Assembly: GCF_000003605.2 (NCBI RefSeq)
Contig: NW_003156211.1
Span: forward strand, 1-64,000
Reading direction: 5' to 3'
Source of the DNA: Saccoglossus kowalevskii
Lineage: Eukaryota > Hemichordata > Enteropneusta > Harrimaniidae
DNA: 64,000 bases
Within the stretch, counting starts at the first letter, position 1, and the number at the start of each line of letters is the position of its first letter. A program made the translations under genes and the position numbers. The notes under the pieces were generated by a model, which saw only the letters and a program-made list of their open reading frames with translations, was not told the DNA's origin and made no database searches. Positions 39,011 to 52,940 of the stretch are shown in pieces.

Positions 39011-42000
39011 AATCACTGCTGTAGTCGCAGGACAAGGACACTGTATTTGCCAATACATGAATCACTGCAGTAGTCGCAGGACAAGGACACTGTATTTGCC
39101 AATACATGAATCATTGCAGTAGTCGCAGGACAAGGACACTGTATTTGCCAATACATGAATCACTGCAGTAGTCACAGAGCAAGGACACTGCATTTGCCAA
39201 TACATGAATCACTGCAGTAGTCGCTGGACAAGGACACTGCATTTGCCAATACATGAATCACTGCTGTAGTCGCAGGACAAGGACACTGCATTTGCCAATA
39301 CATGAATCATTGCAGTAGTCGCAGGACAAGGACACTGTATTTGCCAATACATGAATCACTGTAGTAGTCGCAGGACAAGGACACTGCAGTTGCCAATACA
39401 TGAATCACTGCTGTAGTCGCAGGACAAGGACACTGTATTTGCCAATACACGAATCACTGCAGTAGTCACAGGACAAGGACACTGTATTTGCCAATACATG
39501 AATCACTGCTGTAGTCACAGGACAAGGACACTGCATTTGCCAATACATGAATCACTGCTGTAGTCACAGGACAAGAACACTGTATTTGCCAATACATGAT
39601 TCACTGTTGTAGTCGCAGGACAAGGACTCTGCATTTGCCAATACATGAATCATTGCAGTAGTCGCAGGACAAGGACACTGCATTTGCCAATACATGAATC
39701 ACTGCAGTAGTCGCAGGACAAGGACACTGTATTTGCCAATACACGAATCACTGCAGTAGTCACAGGGCAAGGATACTGTATTTGCCAATACATGAATCAC
39801 TGCTGTAGTCACAGGACAAGGACACTACATTTGCCAATACATGAACCACTGCTGTAGTCACAGGACAAGGACACGGCAATTGCCAATACATGAATCACTG
39901 CTGTAGTCGCAGGACAAGGACACTGTATTTGCCAATACATGAATCACTGCAGTAGTCGCAGGACAAGGACACTGTATTTGCCAATACATGAATCATTGCA
40001 GTAGTCGCAGGACAAGGACACTGCATTTGCCAATACATGAATCACTGCAGTAGTCACAGGGCAAGGACACTGCATTTGCCAATACATGAATCACTGCAGT
40101 AGTCGCTGGACAAGGACACTGCATTTGCCAATACAAGAATCACTGCTGTAGTCGCAGGACAAGGACACTGCATTTGCCAATACATGAATCATTGCAGTAG
40201 TCGCAGGACAAGGACACTGTATTTGCCAATACACGAATCACTGCAGTAGTCACAGGGCAAGGATACTGTATTTGCCAATACATGAATCACTGCTGTAGTC
40301 ACAGGACAAGGACACTACATTTGCCAATACATGAACCACTGCTGTAGTCACAGGACAAGGACACGGCAATTGCCAATACATGAATCACTGCTGTAGTCGC
40401 AGGACAAGGACACTGTATTTGCCAATACATGAATCACTGCAGTAGTCGCAGGACAAGGACACTGTATTTGCCAATACATGAATCACTGCTGTAGTCGCAG
40501 GACAAGGACACTGTATTTGCCAATACATGAATCACTGCAGTAGTCGCAGGACAAAGACACTGTATTTGCCAATACATGAATCATTGCAGTAGTCGCAGGA
40601 CAAGGACACTGCATTTGCCAATACATGAATCACTGCAGTAGTCGCAGGACAAGGACACTGTATTTGCCAATACACGAATCACAGCAGTAGTCACAGGGCA
40701 AGGATACTGTATTTGCCAATACATGAATCACTGCTGTAGTCACAGGACAGGACACTACATTTGCCAATACATGAACCACTGCAGTAGTCACAGGACAAGG
40801 ACACGGCAATTGCCAAATACATGAATCACTTCTGTAGTCACAGGACAATGACACTGCATTTGCCAATACATGAATCACTGCTGTAGTCACAGGACAAAGA
40901 CACTGCATTTGCCAATACATGAATCACTGCAGTAGTCACAGGACAAGGACACTGCATTTGCCAATACATGAATCACTGCTGTAGTCACAGGACAAGGACA
41001 CTGCATTTGCCAATACATGAATCACTGCTGTAGTCACAGGACAAGGACACTGCATTTGCCAATACATGAATCACTGCAGTAGTCACAGGACAAGGACACT
41101 GCATTTGCCAATAAATGAATCACTGCTGTAGTTACAGGGCAAGGACACTGCATTTGCCAATACATGAATCACTGCAGTAGTCACAGGACAAGGACACTGC
41201 ATTTGCCAATACATGAATCACTGCTGTGTCGCAGGACAAGGACACTGCATTTGCCAATACATGAATCACTGCTGTAGTCACCGGACAAGGACACTGCATT
41301 TGCCAATACATGAATCACTGCTGTAGTCACAGGACAAGGACACTGCATTTGCCAATAAATTAATCACTGCTGTAGTCACAGGGCAAGGACACTGCATTTG
41401 CCAATACATGAATCACTGCAGTAGTCACAGGACAAGGACACTGCATTTGCCAATACATGAATCACTGCTGTTGTCGCAGGACAAGGACACTGCATTTGCC
41501 AATACATGAATCATTGCAGTAGTCGCAGGACAAGGACACTGTATTTGCCAATACACGAATCACTGCAGTAGTCACAGGGCAAGGATACTGTATTTGCCAA
41601 TACATGAATCACTGCTGTAGTCACAGGACAAGGACACTACATTTGCCAATACATGAACCACTGCTGTAGTCACAGGACAAGGACACGGCAATTGCCAATA
41701 CATGAATCACTGCTGTAGTCGCAGGACAAGGACACTGTATTTGCCAATACATGAATCACTGCAGTAGTCGCAGGACAAGGACACTGTATTTGCCAATACA
41801 TGAATCATTGCAGTAGTCGCAGGACAAGGACACTGCATTTGCCAATACATGAATCACTGCAGTAGTCACAGGGCAAGGACACTGCATTTGCCAATACATG
41901 AATCACTGCAGTAGTCGCTGGACAAGGACACTGCATTTGCCAATACATGAATCACTGCTGTAGTCGCAGGACAAGGACACTGCATTTGCCAATACATGAA

Positions 42001-43475
42001 TCATTGCAGTAGTCGCAGGACAAGGACACTGTATTTGCCAATACATGAATCAATGTAGTAGTCGCAGGACAAGGACACTGCAGTTGCCAATACATGAATC
42101 ACTGCTGTAGTCGCAGGACAAGGACACTGTATTTGCCAATACACGAATCACTGCAGTAGTCACAGGACAAGGACACTGTATTTGCCAATACATGAATCAC
42201 TGCTGTAGTCACAGGACAAGGACACTGCATTTGCCAATACATGAATCACTGCTGTAGTCACAGGACAAGAACACTGTATTTGCCAATACATGATTCACAG
42301 TTGTAGTCGCAGGACAAGGACACTGCATTTGCCAATACATGAATCATTGCAGTAGTCGCAGGACAACGACACTGCATTTGCCAATACATGAATCACTGCA
42401 GTAGTCGCAGGACAAGGACACTGTATTTGCCAATACACGAATCACTGCAGTAGTCACAGGGCAAGGATACTGTATTTGCCAATACATGAATCACTGCTGT
42501 AGTCACAGGACAAGGACACTACATTTGCCAATACATGAACCACTGCTGTAGTCACAGGACAAGGACACGGCAATTGCCAATACATGAATCACTGCTGTAG
42601 TCGCAGGACAAGGACACTGTATTTGCCAATACATGAATCACTGCAGTAGTCGCAGGACAAGGACACTGTATCTGCCAATACATGAATCATTGCAGTAGTC
42701 GCAGGACAAGGACACTGCATTTGCCAATACATGAATCACTGCAGTAGTCACAGGGCAAGGACACTGCATTTGCCAATACATGAATCACTGCAGTAGTCGC
42801 AGGACAAAGACACTGTATTTGCCAATACATGAATCATTGCAGTAGTCGCAGGACAAGGACACTGCATTTGCCAATACATGAATCACTGCAGTAGTCGCAG
42901 GACAAGGACACTGTATTTGCCAATACACGAATCACTGCAGTAGTCACAGGGCAAGGATACTGTATTTGCCAATACATGAATCACTGCTGTAGTCACAGGA
43001 CAAGGACACTACATTTGCCAATACATGAACCACTGCTGTAGTCACAGGACAAGGACACGGCAATTGCCAATACATGAATCACTGCTGTAGTCGCAGGACA
43101 AGGACACTGTATTTGCCAATACATGAATCACTGCAGTAGTCGCAGGACAAGGACACTGTATTTGCCAATACATGAATCACTGCTGTAGTCGCAGGACAAG
43201 GACACTGTATTTGCCAATACATGAATCACTGCAGTAGTCGCAGGACAAAGACACTGTATTTGCCAATACATGAATCATTGCAGTAGTCGCAGGACAAGGA
43301 CACTGCATTTGCCAATACATGAATCACTGCAGTAGTCGCAGGACAAGGACACTGTATTTGCCAATGCACGAATCACAGCAGTAGTCACAGGGCAAGGATA
43401 CTGTATTTGCCAATACATGAATCACTGCAGTAGTCACAGGACAAGGACACTACATTTGCCAATACATGAACCACT
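38770..43475 (+). repeat. About 2.7-kb large-scale tandem duplication
   Basis: GGGCAAGGATA starts at about 38,882, 39,765, 40,255 and 40,697, then at 41,577, 42,463, 42,951 and 43,389. The spacings 883, 490 and 442 recur as 886, 488 and 438, and the two sets are offset by roughly 2,692-2,698 bp, near 55 units. Shared markers include CTGTAGTAGTC, CTGCAGTTGCC and the GATTCAC unit. Copies match over about 1.9 kb, at 38,770-40,780 and 41,520-43,475. The DNA between (40,820-41,560) comes from the 686-bp module family. Confidence 0.8.
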
Positions 43476-45180
43476 GCTGTAGTCGCAGGACAAGGAAACT
43501 GTATTTGCCAATACATGAATCACTGCAGTAGTCGCAGGACAAGGACACTGTATTTGCCAATACATGAATCATTGCAGTAGTCGCAGGACAAGGACACTGC
43601 ATTTGCCAATACATGAATCACTGCAGTAGTCGCAGGACAAGGACACAGTATTTGCCAATACACGAATCACTGCAGTAGTCACAGGGCAAGGATACTGTAT
43701 TTGCCAATACATGAATCACTGCTGTAGTCACAGGACAAGGACACTACATTTGCCAATACATGAACCACTGCTGTAGTCACAGGACAAGGACACGGCAATT
43801 GCCAATACATGAATCACTGCTGTAGTCGCAGGACAAGGACACTGCATTTGCCAATACATGAATCACTGCAGTAGTCACAGGACGAGGACACTGTATTTGC
43901 CAATACATGAATCACTGCAGTAGTCGCAGGACAAGGACACTGCATTTGCCAATACATGAATCACTGCAGTAGTCGCAGGACAAGGACACTGTATTTGCCA
44001 ATACATGAATCACTGCAGTAGTCACAGGACAAGGACACTGTATTTGCCAATACATGAATCACTGCTGTAGTCACAGGACAAAGACACTGTATTTGCCAAT
44101 ACACGAATCACTGCTGTTGTCGCAGGACAAGGACACTGTATTTGCCAATACATGAATCACTGCTGTAGTCACAGGACAAGGACACTGCATTTGCCAATAC
44201 ATGAATCACTGCAGTAGTCACAGGACAAGGACACTGTATTTGCCAATACATGAATCACTTCTGTAGTCACAGGACAAGGACACTGCATTTGCCAATACAT
44301 GAATCACTGCTGTAGTCACAGGACAAAGACACTGTATTTGCCAATACATGAATCACTGCAGTAGTCACAGGACAAGGACACTGCATTTGCCAATACATGA
44401 ATCACTGCAGTAGTCGCAGGACAAGGAAACTGTATTTGCCAATACATGAATCATTGCAGTAGTCGCAGGACCAGGACACTGTATTTGCCAATACATGAAT
44501 CACTGCAGTAGTCGCAGGACAAGGACACTGTATTTGCCAATACACGAATCACTGCAGTAGTCACAGGGCAAGGATACTGTATTTGCCAATACATGAATCA
44601 CTGCTGTAGTCACAGGACAAGGACACTGCATTTGCCAATACATGAATCACTGCTGTAGTCACAGGACAAGGACACGGCAATTGCCAATACATGAATCACT
44701 GCTGTAGTCGCAGGACAAGGACACTGCATTTGCCAATACATGAATCACTGCAGTAGTCACAGGACAAGGACACTGTATTTGCCAATACATGAATCACTGC
44801 AGTATTTCACAGGACAAGGACACTGCATTTGCCAATACATGAATCACTGCAGTAGTCGCAGGACAAGGACACTGTATTTGCCAATACATGAATCACTGCA
44901 GTAGTCACAGGACAAGGACACTGTATTTGCCAATACATGAATCACTGCTGTAGTCACAGGACAAGGACACTGCATTTGCCAATACATGAATCACTGCTGT
45001 AGTTACAGGACAAGGACACTGTATTTGCCAATACATGAATCACTGCAGTAGTCGCAGGACAAGGACACTGTATTTGCCAATACACGAATCACTGCAGTAG
45101 TCACAGGACTAGGACACTGTATTTGCCAATACATGAATCACTGCTGTAGTCACAGGACAAGGACACTGCATTTGCCAATA
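39010..45180 (+). repeat. Array domain 5, dense GGCAATTGCC units
   Basis: Type II sequence with the highest density of the GGGCAAGGATA, ACTACATTTG, ATGAACCACTG, GGCAATTGCC chain in the window, seven or more chains in about 5 kb. No 47-bp unit was seen between 38.4 and 45.7 kb. GTATTTCAC appears once, near 44,803. Confidence 0.7.
43685..44225 (+). repeat. Segmental block, third copy of the 4.3/23.8-kb set
   Basis: Matches the 23.8-kb copy at offset 19,929 over the GGCAATTGCC and ACAAAGACACTG markers. It has GTTGTCGCAGG near 44,115 where the others have GTAGTCGCAGG. Downstream, about 44,130-44,710 matches 22,150-22,730 at offset 21,987 (CTTCTGTAG at 22,271 and 44,258; GGAAACTG at 22,438 and 44,425). 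Confidence 0.75.
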
Positions 45181-45529
45181 CATGAATCACTGCTGTAGTC
45201 GTTGGACAAGGACACTATATTTGCCAATACATGAATCACTGCTTTTGTCACAGGACAAGGACACTGCATTTGCCAATACATGAATCTCTGCTGTAGTCAC
45301 AGGACAAGGACACTGTATTTGCCAATACATGAATCACTGCTGTAGTCACAGGACAAGGACACTGCATTTGCCAATACATGAATCACTGCTGTAGTCACAG
45401 GACAAGGACACTGTATTTGCCAATACATGAATCACTGCAGTAGTCGCAGGATAATGACACTGTATTTGCCAATACATGAATCACTGCTGTAGTCACAGGA
45501 CAAGGACACTGGTTGCCAATACATGAATC

Positions 45530-46386
45530 ACTGCAGTAGTCGCAGGACAAGAACACTGTATTTGCCAATACATAAATCACTGCTGTAGTCGCCTGACAAG
45601 AACACTGTATTTGCCAATACATGAATCACTGCAGTAGTCGCAGGACAAGAACACTGTATTTGCCAATACATGAATCACTGCTGTAGTCACAGGACAAGGA
45701 CACTGCATTTGCCAATACATGAATCACTGCTGTAGTCGCAGGACAAGGACACTGGTTGCCAATACATGAATCACTGCAGTAGTCACAGGACAAGGACACA
45801 GCATTTGCCAATACATTAATCACTGCAGTAGTCACAGGACAAGGACACTGTATTTGCAAATATATGAATCACTGCTGTAGTCGCAGGACAAGGACACTGT
45901 ATTTGCCAATACATGAATCACTGCAGTATTTCACAGGACAAGGACACTGTATTTGCCAATACATGAATCACTGCAGTATTTCACAGGACAAGGACACTGT
46001 ATTTGCCAATATATGAATCACTGCTGTAGTCGTTGAACAAGGACACTATATTTGCCACTACATGAATCACTGCTGTTGTCACAGGACAAGGACACTGCAT
46101 TTGCCAATACATGAATCACTGCTGTAGTCGCCGGACAAGAACACTGTATTTGCCAATACACGAATCACTGCAGTAGTCACAGGACAAGGACACTGTATTT
46201 GCCAATACACGAATCACTGCTGTAGTCGCAGGACCAGAACACTGTATTTGCCAATATATGAATCACTGCAGTAGTCACAGGTCAAGGACACTGTATTTGC
46301 CAATACATGAATCACTGCAGTAGTCACAGGACAAGGACACTGTATTTGCCAATACATGAATCACTGCTGTAGTCACAGGACAAGGA
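45530..46386 (+). repeat. Segmental block, partner of 715-1,570
   Basis: Collinear with the start of the window at offset 44,815 bp. It ends where CACGCCAATTGCC begins near 46,388. The 0.7-kb copy instead continues with GCTGGAGTCAC. Confidence 0.85.
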
Positions 46387-47304
46387 CACGCCAATTGCCA
46401 ATACATGAATCAATGCTGTAGTCGCAGGACAAGGACACTGCATTTGCCAATACATGAATCACTGCAGTAGTCACAGGACATGGACACTGTATTTGCCAAT
46501 ACATGAATCACTGTAGTAGTCGCAGGACAAGGACACTGCATTTGCCAATACAGGAATCACTGCAGTAGTCGCAGGACAAGGACACTGTATTTGCCAATAA
46601 ATGAATCACTGCTGTAGTCACAGGACAAGGACACTGTATTTGCCAATACATGAATCACTGCTGTAGTCACAGGACAAGGACACTGTATTTGCCAATACAT
46701 GAATCACTGCTGTAGTCACAGGACATGGACACTGCATTTGCCAATACATGAATCAGTGCTGTAGTCACAGGCAAGGACACTGTATTTGCCAATACATGAA
46801 TCACTGCAGTAGTCGCAGGACAATGACACTGTATTTGCCAATACATGAATCACGGCTGTAGTCACAGGACAAGGACACTGGTTGCCAATACATGAATCAC
46901 TGCAGTAGTCACAGGACAAGGACACTGCATTTTCCAATGCATGAATCACTGCAGTAGTCGCAGGACAAGGACACTGTATTTGCCAATACATGAATCACTG
47001 CAGTAGTCGCAGGACAATGACACTGTATTTGCCAATACATGAATCACGGCTGTAGTCACAGGACAAGGACACTGGTTGCCAATACATGAATCACTGCAGT
47101 AGTCACAGGACAAGGACACTGCATTTGCCAATGCATGAATCACTGCAGTAGTCACAGGACAAGGACACTGTATTTGCCAATATATGAATCACTGCTGTAG
47201 TCGTTGGACAAGGACACTATATTTGCCAATACATAAATCACTGCTGTTGTCACAGGACAAGGACACTGCATTTGCCAATACATGAATCACTGCTGTAGTT
47301 GCCG

Positions 47305-47951
47305 GACAAGAACACTGTATTTGCCAATACATGAATCACTGCTGTAGTCACAGGACAAGGACACTGTATTTGCCAATACATGAATCACTGCTGTAGTCTC
47401 AGGACAAGGACACTGCATTTGCCAATACATGAATCACTGCTGTAGTCACAGGACAAGGACACTGCATTTGCCAATACATGAATCACTGCTGTAGTCGCAG
47501 GACAAGGACACTGGTTGCCAATACATGAATCACTGCAGTAGTCACAGGACAAGGACACAGCATTTGCCAATACATTAATCACTGCAGTAGTCACAGGACA
47601 AGGACACTGTATTTGCAAATATATGAATCACTGCTGTAGTCGCAGGACAAGGACACTGTATTTGCCAATACATGAATCACTGCAGTATTTCACAGGACAA
47701 GGACACTGTATTTGCCAATATATGAATCACTGCTGTAGTCGTTGGACAAGGACACTATATTTGCCAATACATGAATCACTGCTGTTGTCACAGGACAAGG
47801 ACACTGCATTTGCCAATACATGAATCACTGCTGTAGTCGCCGGACAAGAACACTGTATTTGCCAATACATGAATCACTGCAGTAGTCGCAGGACAAAGAC
47901 ACTGTATTTGCCAATACATGAATCACTGCAGTATTTCACATGACAAGGACA
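47305..47951 (+). repeat. Segmental block shared with 56,260-56,770 and 63,354-64,000
   Basis: GTCTCAGG (47,391, 56,343 and 63,440), the 47-bp unit, TATTTGCAAATA, GTATTTCAC and GTCGTTGG follow in the same order in all three. Offsets are 8,952 and 16,049 bp. The TATTTCAC change removes the plus-strand TAG of the unit and so opens a short plus-strand frame at 47,623-47,823, repeated identically at 63,672-63,872. Confidence 0.85.
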
Positions 47952-48339
47952 CTGTATTTGCCAATATATGAATCACTGCTGTAGTCGTTGGACAAGGACA
48001 CTATATTTGCCAATACATGAATCACTGCTGTTGTCACAGGACAAGGACACTGCATTTGCCAATACATGAATCACTGCTGTAGTCGCCGGACAAGAACACT
48101 GTATTTGCCAATACATGAATCACTGCAGTAGTCACAGGACAAGGACACTGTATTTGCCAATACATGAATCACTGCTGTAGTCGCAGGACCAGAACACTGT
48201 ATTTGCCAATATATGAATCACTGCAGTAGTCACAGGTCAAGGACACTGTATTTGCCAATACATGAATCACTGCAGTAGTCACAGGACAAGGACACTGTAT
48301 TTGCCAATACATGAATCACTGCTGTAGTCACAGGACAAG

Positions 48340-50600
48340 GACACTGCATTTGCCAATACATGAATTACTGCTGTAGTCACAGGACAAGAACACTATATTT
48401 GCCAATACATGAATCACTGCTGTTGTCACAGGACAAGGACACTGCATTTGCCAATACATGAATCACTGCTGTAGTCGCCGGACAAGAACACTGTATTTGC
48501 CAATACATGAATCACTGCAGTAGTCACAGGACAAGGACACTGTATTTGCCAATACATGAATCACTGCTGTAGTCGCAGGACCAGAACACTGTATTTGCCA
48601 ATATATGAATCACTGCAGTAGTCACAGGTCAAGGACACTGTATTTGCCAAGACATGAATCACTGCAGTAGTCACAGGGCAAGGACACTGTATTTGCCAAT
48701 ACATGAATCACTGCTGTAGTCACGGGACAAGGACACTGTATTTGCCAATACATGAATCACTGCTGTAGTCGCAGGACAAGGACACTGTATTTGCCAATAC
48801 ATAAATCACTGCTGTAGTCGCAGGACAAGGACACTGTATTTGCCAATACATGAATCACTGCTGTAGTCACAGGACAAGGACACTGCATTTGCCAATACAT
48901 GAATCACTGCTGTAGTCACAGGACAAGAACACTATATTTGCCAATACATGAATCACTGCTGTTGTCACAGGACAAGGACACTGCATTTGCCAACACATGA
49001 ATCACTGCTGTAGTCGCCGGACAAGAACACTGTATTTGCCAATACATGAATCACTGCAGTAGTCACAGGACAAGGACACTGTATTTGCCAATACATGAAT
49101 CACTGCTGTAGTCGCAGGACCAGAACACTGTATTTGCCAATATATGAATCACTGCAGTAGTCACAGGTCAAGGACACTGTATTTGCCAATACATGAATCA
49201 CTGCAGTAGTCACAGGACAAGGACACTGTATTTGCCAATACATGAATCACTGCTGTAGTCACGGGACAAGGACACTGTATTTGCCAATACATGAATCACT
49301 GCAGTAGTCACAGGGCAAGGATACTGTATTTGCCAATACATGAATCACTGCTGTAGTCACAGGACAAGGACACTGTATTTGCCAATACATGAATCACGGC
49401 TGTAGTCACAGGACAAGGACACTGGTTGCCAATACATGAATCACTGCAGTAGTCACAGGACAAGGACACTGCATTTGCCAATGCATGAATCACTGCAGTA
49501 GTCACAGGACAAGGACACTGTATTTGCAAATATATGCATCACTGCTGTAGTCGCAGGACAAGGACACTGTATTTGCCAATACATGAATCACTGCTGGAGT
49601 CACAGGACAAGGACACTGCATTTGCCAATACATGAATCACTGCTGTAGTCACAGGACAAGAACACTATATTTGCCAATACATGAATCACTGCTGTTGTCA
49701 CAGGACAAGGACACTGCATTTGCCAATACATGAATCACTGCTGTAGTCGCCGGACAAGAACACTGTATTTGCCAATACATGAATCACTGCAGTAGTCACA
49801 GGACAAGGACACTGTATTTGCCAATACATGAATCACTGCTGTAGTCGCAGGACCAGAACACTGTATTTGCCAATATATGAATCACTGCAGTAGTCACAGG
49901 TCAAGGACACTGTATTTGCCAATACATGAATCACTGCAGTAGTCACAGGGCAAGGACACTGTATTTGCCAATACATGAATGACTGCTGTAGTCACGGGAC
50001 AAGGACACTGTATTTGCCAATACATGAATCACTGCTGTAGTCGCAGGACAAGGACACTGTATTTGCCAATACATAAATCACTGCTGTAGTCGCAGGACAA
50101 GGTCACTGTATTTGCCAATACATGAATCACTGCTGTAGTCACAGGACAAGGACACTGCATTTGCCAATACATGAATCACTGCTGTAGTCACAGGACAAGA
50201 ACACTATATTTGCCAATACATGAATCACTGCTGTTGTCACAGGACAAGGACACTGCATTTGCCAACACATGAATCACTGCTGTAGTCGCCGGACAAGAAC
50301 ACTGTATTTGCCAATACATGAATCACTGCAGTAGTCACAGGACAAGGACACTGTATTTGCCAATACATGAATCACTGCTGTAGTCGCAGGACCAGAACAC
50401 TGTATTTGCCAATATATGAATCACTGCAGTAGTCACAGGTCAAGGACACTGTATTTGCCAATACATGAATCACTGCAGTAGTCACAGGACAAGGACACTG
50501 TATTTGCCAATACATGAATCACTGCTGTAGTCACGGGACAAGGACACTGTATTTGCCAATACATGAATCACTGCAGTAGTCACAGGGCAAGGATACTGTA
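48340..50600 (+). repeat. 1,272-bp tandem duplication
   Basis: GGACCAGAAC occurs at 48,581, 49,120, 49,853 and 50,392. The spacings are 539, 733 and 539 bp (11 units, 15 units minus 2, 11 units), which is a 1,272-bp period. ACATAAATC at 48,801 and 50,073 confirms it. The 733-bp interval contains the single 47-bp unit. Confidence 0.85.
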
Positions 50601-51587
50601 TTTGCCAATACATGAATCACTGCTGTAGTCACATGACAAGGACACTGCATTTGCCAATACATGAATCACTGCTGTAGTCACAGGACAAGGACACGGCAAT
50701 TGCCAATACATGAATCACTGCTGTAGTCGCAGGACAAGGACACTGCATTTGCCAATACATGAATCACTGCAGTAGTCACAGGACATGGACACTGTATTTG
50801 CCAATACATGAATCACTGCTGGAGTCACAGGACAAGGACACTGCATTTGCCAATACATGAATCACTGCTGTAGTCACAGGACAAGAACACTATATTTGCC
50901 AATACATGAATCACTGCAGTAGTCGCAGGACAAGGACACTGTATTTGCCAATACATGAATCACTGCTGTAGTCATAGGACAAGGACACTGGTTGCCAATA
51001 CATGAATCACTGCAGTAGTCACAGGACAAGGACACTGCATTTGCCAATACATGAATCACTGCAGTAGTCACAGGACAAGGACACTGTATTTGCAAATATA
51101 TGCATCACTGCTGTAGTCGCAGGACAAGGACACTGTATTTGCCAATACATGAATCACTGCAGTAGTCGCAGGACAAGGACACTGTATTTGCCAATATATG
51201 AATCAGTGCTGTAGTCGTTGGACAAGGACACTATATTTGCCAATACATGAATCACTGCTTTTGTCACAGGACAAGGACACTGCATTTGCCAATACATGAA
51301 TCTCTGCTGTAGTCACAGGACAAGGACACTGTATTTGCCAATACATGAATCACTGCTGTAGTCACAGGACAAGGACACTGCATTTGCCAATACATGAATC
51401 ACTGCTGTAGTCACAGGACAAGGACACTGTATTTGCCAATACATGAATCACTGCAGTAGTCGCAGGATAATGACACTGTATTTGCCAATACATGAATCAC
51501 TGCTGTAGTCACAGGACAAGGACACTGGTTGCCAATACATGAATCACTGCAGTAGTCGCATGACAAGAACACTGTATTTGCCAATAC

Positions 51588-51806
51588 ATAATCACTGCTG
51601 TAATCCCCTGACAGACACTGTAATTTGCCAATACATGATCACTGCAGTATCGCAGACAGAACACTGTATTTGCCATACATGAATCACTACTAGTAGTCGC
51701 AGGACAAGGGACACTATATTTGCCAATACATGAATCACTGCTGTTGTCACAGAACAAGGACACTGCATTTGCAATAAATGAATCACTGCTGTAGTCACAG
51801 GGCAAA
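51588..51806 (+). other. Dense indel patch
   Basis: In about 220 bp roughly ten one- or two-base losses and gains occur, such as ACATAATC, ATCCCCTGACAGAC, GTAATTTGCC, ATGATCAC, GTATCGCAGACAG, GCCATACATG, CACTACTAGTAG, AAGGGACAC and TTGCAATAAATG. Units on both sides are regular. This is the most irregular spot in the window and coincides with a switch from type I to type II. It may be a consensus-quality defect at an assembly join, or a genuinely decayed unit cluster. Confidence 0.7.
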
Positions 51807-52940
51807 GGACACTGCATTTGCCAATACATGAATCACTGCAGTAGTCGCAGGACAAGGACACTGCATATGCCAATACATGAATCACTGCTGTAGTCGCAGG
51901 ACAAGGACACTGTATTTGCCAATACATGAATCATTGCAGTAGTCGCAGGACAAGGACACTGTATTTGCCAATACACGAATCACTGCAGTAGTCGCAGGAC
52001 AAGGACACTGTATTTGCCAATACATGAATCACTGCAGTAGTCGCAGGACAAGGACACTGTATTTGCCAATACACGAATCACTGCAGTAGTCACAGGACAA
52101 GGACACTGTATTTGCCAATACACGAATCATTGCTGTAGTCTCAGGACAAGGACACTGCATTTGCCAATACAGGAATCACTGCTGTATTCACAGGACAAGG
52201 ACACTGCATTTGCCAATACATGAATCACTGCTGTAGTCACAGGACAAGAACACTGTATTTGCCAATACATAAATCACTGCAGTAGTCGCAGGACAAGGAC
52301 GCTGTATTTGCCAATACATGAATCACTGCAGTAGTCGTAGGACAAGGACACTGTATTTGCCAATACATGAATCACTGCTGTAGTCGCAGGACAAGGACAC
52401 TGTATTTGCCAATACATGAATCACTGCTGTAGTCGCAGGACAAGGACACTATATTTGCCAATACATGAATCACTGCTCTTGTCACAGGACAAGGACACTG
52501 CATTTGCCAATACATAAATCACTGCTGTAGTCACAGGACAAGGACACTGCATTTGCCAATACATGAATCACTGCAGTAGTCGCAGGACAAGGACACTGTA
52601 TTTGCCAATACACGAATCACTGCAGTAGTCACAGGGCAAGGATACTGTATTTGCCAATACATGAATCACTGCTGTAGTCACAGGACAAGGACACTGCATT
52701 TGCCAATACATGAATCACTGCTGTAGTCACAGGACAAGGACACGGCAATTGCCAATACATGAATCACTGCTGTAGTCGCAGGACAAGGACACTGCATTTG
52801 CCAATACATGAATCACTGCAGTAGTCACAGGACAAGGACACTGTATTTGCCAATACATGAATCACTGCAGTAGTCGCAGGACAAGGACACTGCATTTGCC
52901 AATACATGAATCACTGCAGTAGTCACAGGACAAGGACACT
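51806..52940 (+). repeat. Array domain 7, type II units with a three-unit loss
   Basis: GCATATGCC, AATACAGGAATC with GTATTCAC, GGACGCTG, GTCGTAGG and GCTCTTGTCAC match 60.8-61.4 kb. At about 52,505 the GCTCTTG unit is followed by an ACATAAATC unit. In the 61-kb copy three more units lie between, so this copy is 147 bp shorter there. Confidence 0.75.

Larger units (their letters stand above)
45180..51590 (+). repeat. Array domain 6, richest type I region
   Basis: Eight or so 47-bp units, many GTCGTTGG and GTCGCCGG units, GTATTTCAC units, and five GGACCAGAAC units between 48,189 and 50,392 fall here. TCTATTTG/CTTCTGTTG units are absent. CACGGCTGTAG, linked to the 47-bp unit, occurs near 46,852, 47,046 and 49,397. 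Satellite throughout. Confidence 0.75.

Noticed and set aside
47623-47823. Plus-strand open frame, identical copy at 63,672-63,872
   Set aside because: It opens because GTATTTCAC units remove the plus-strand TAG. Identity of the two copies follows from the 16-kb block duplication, not from coding constraint.
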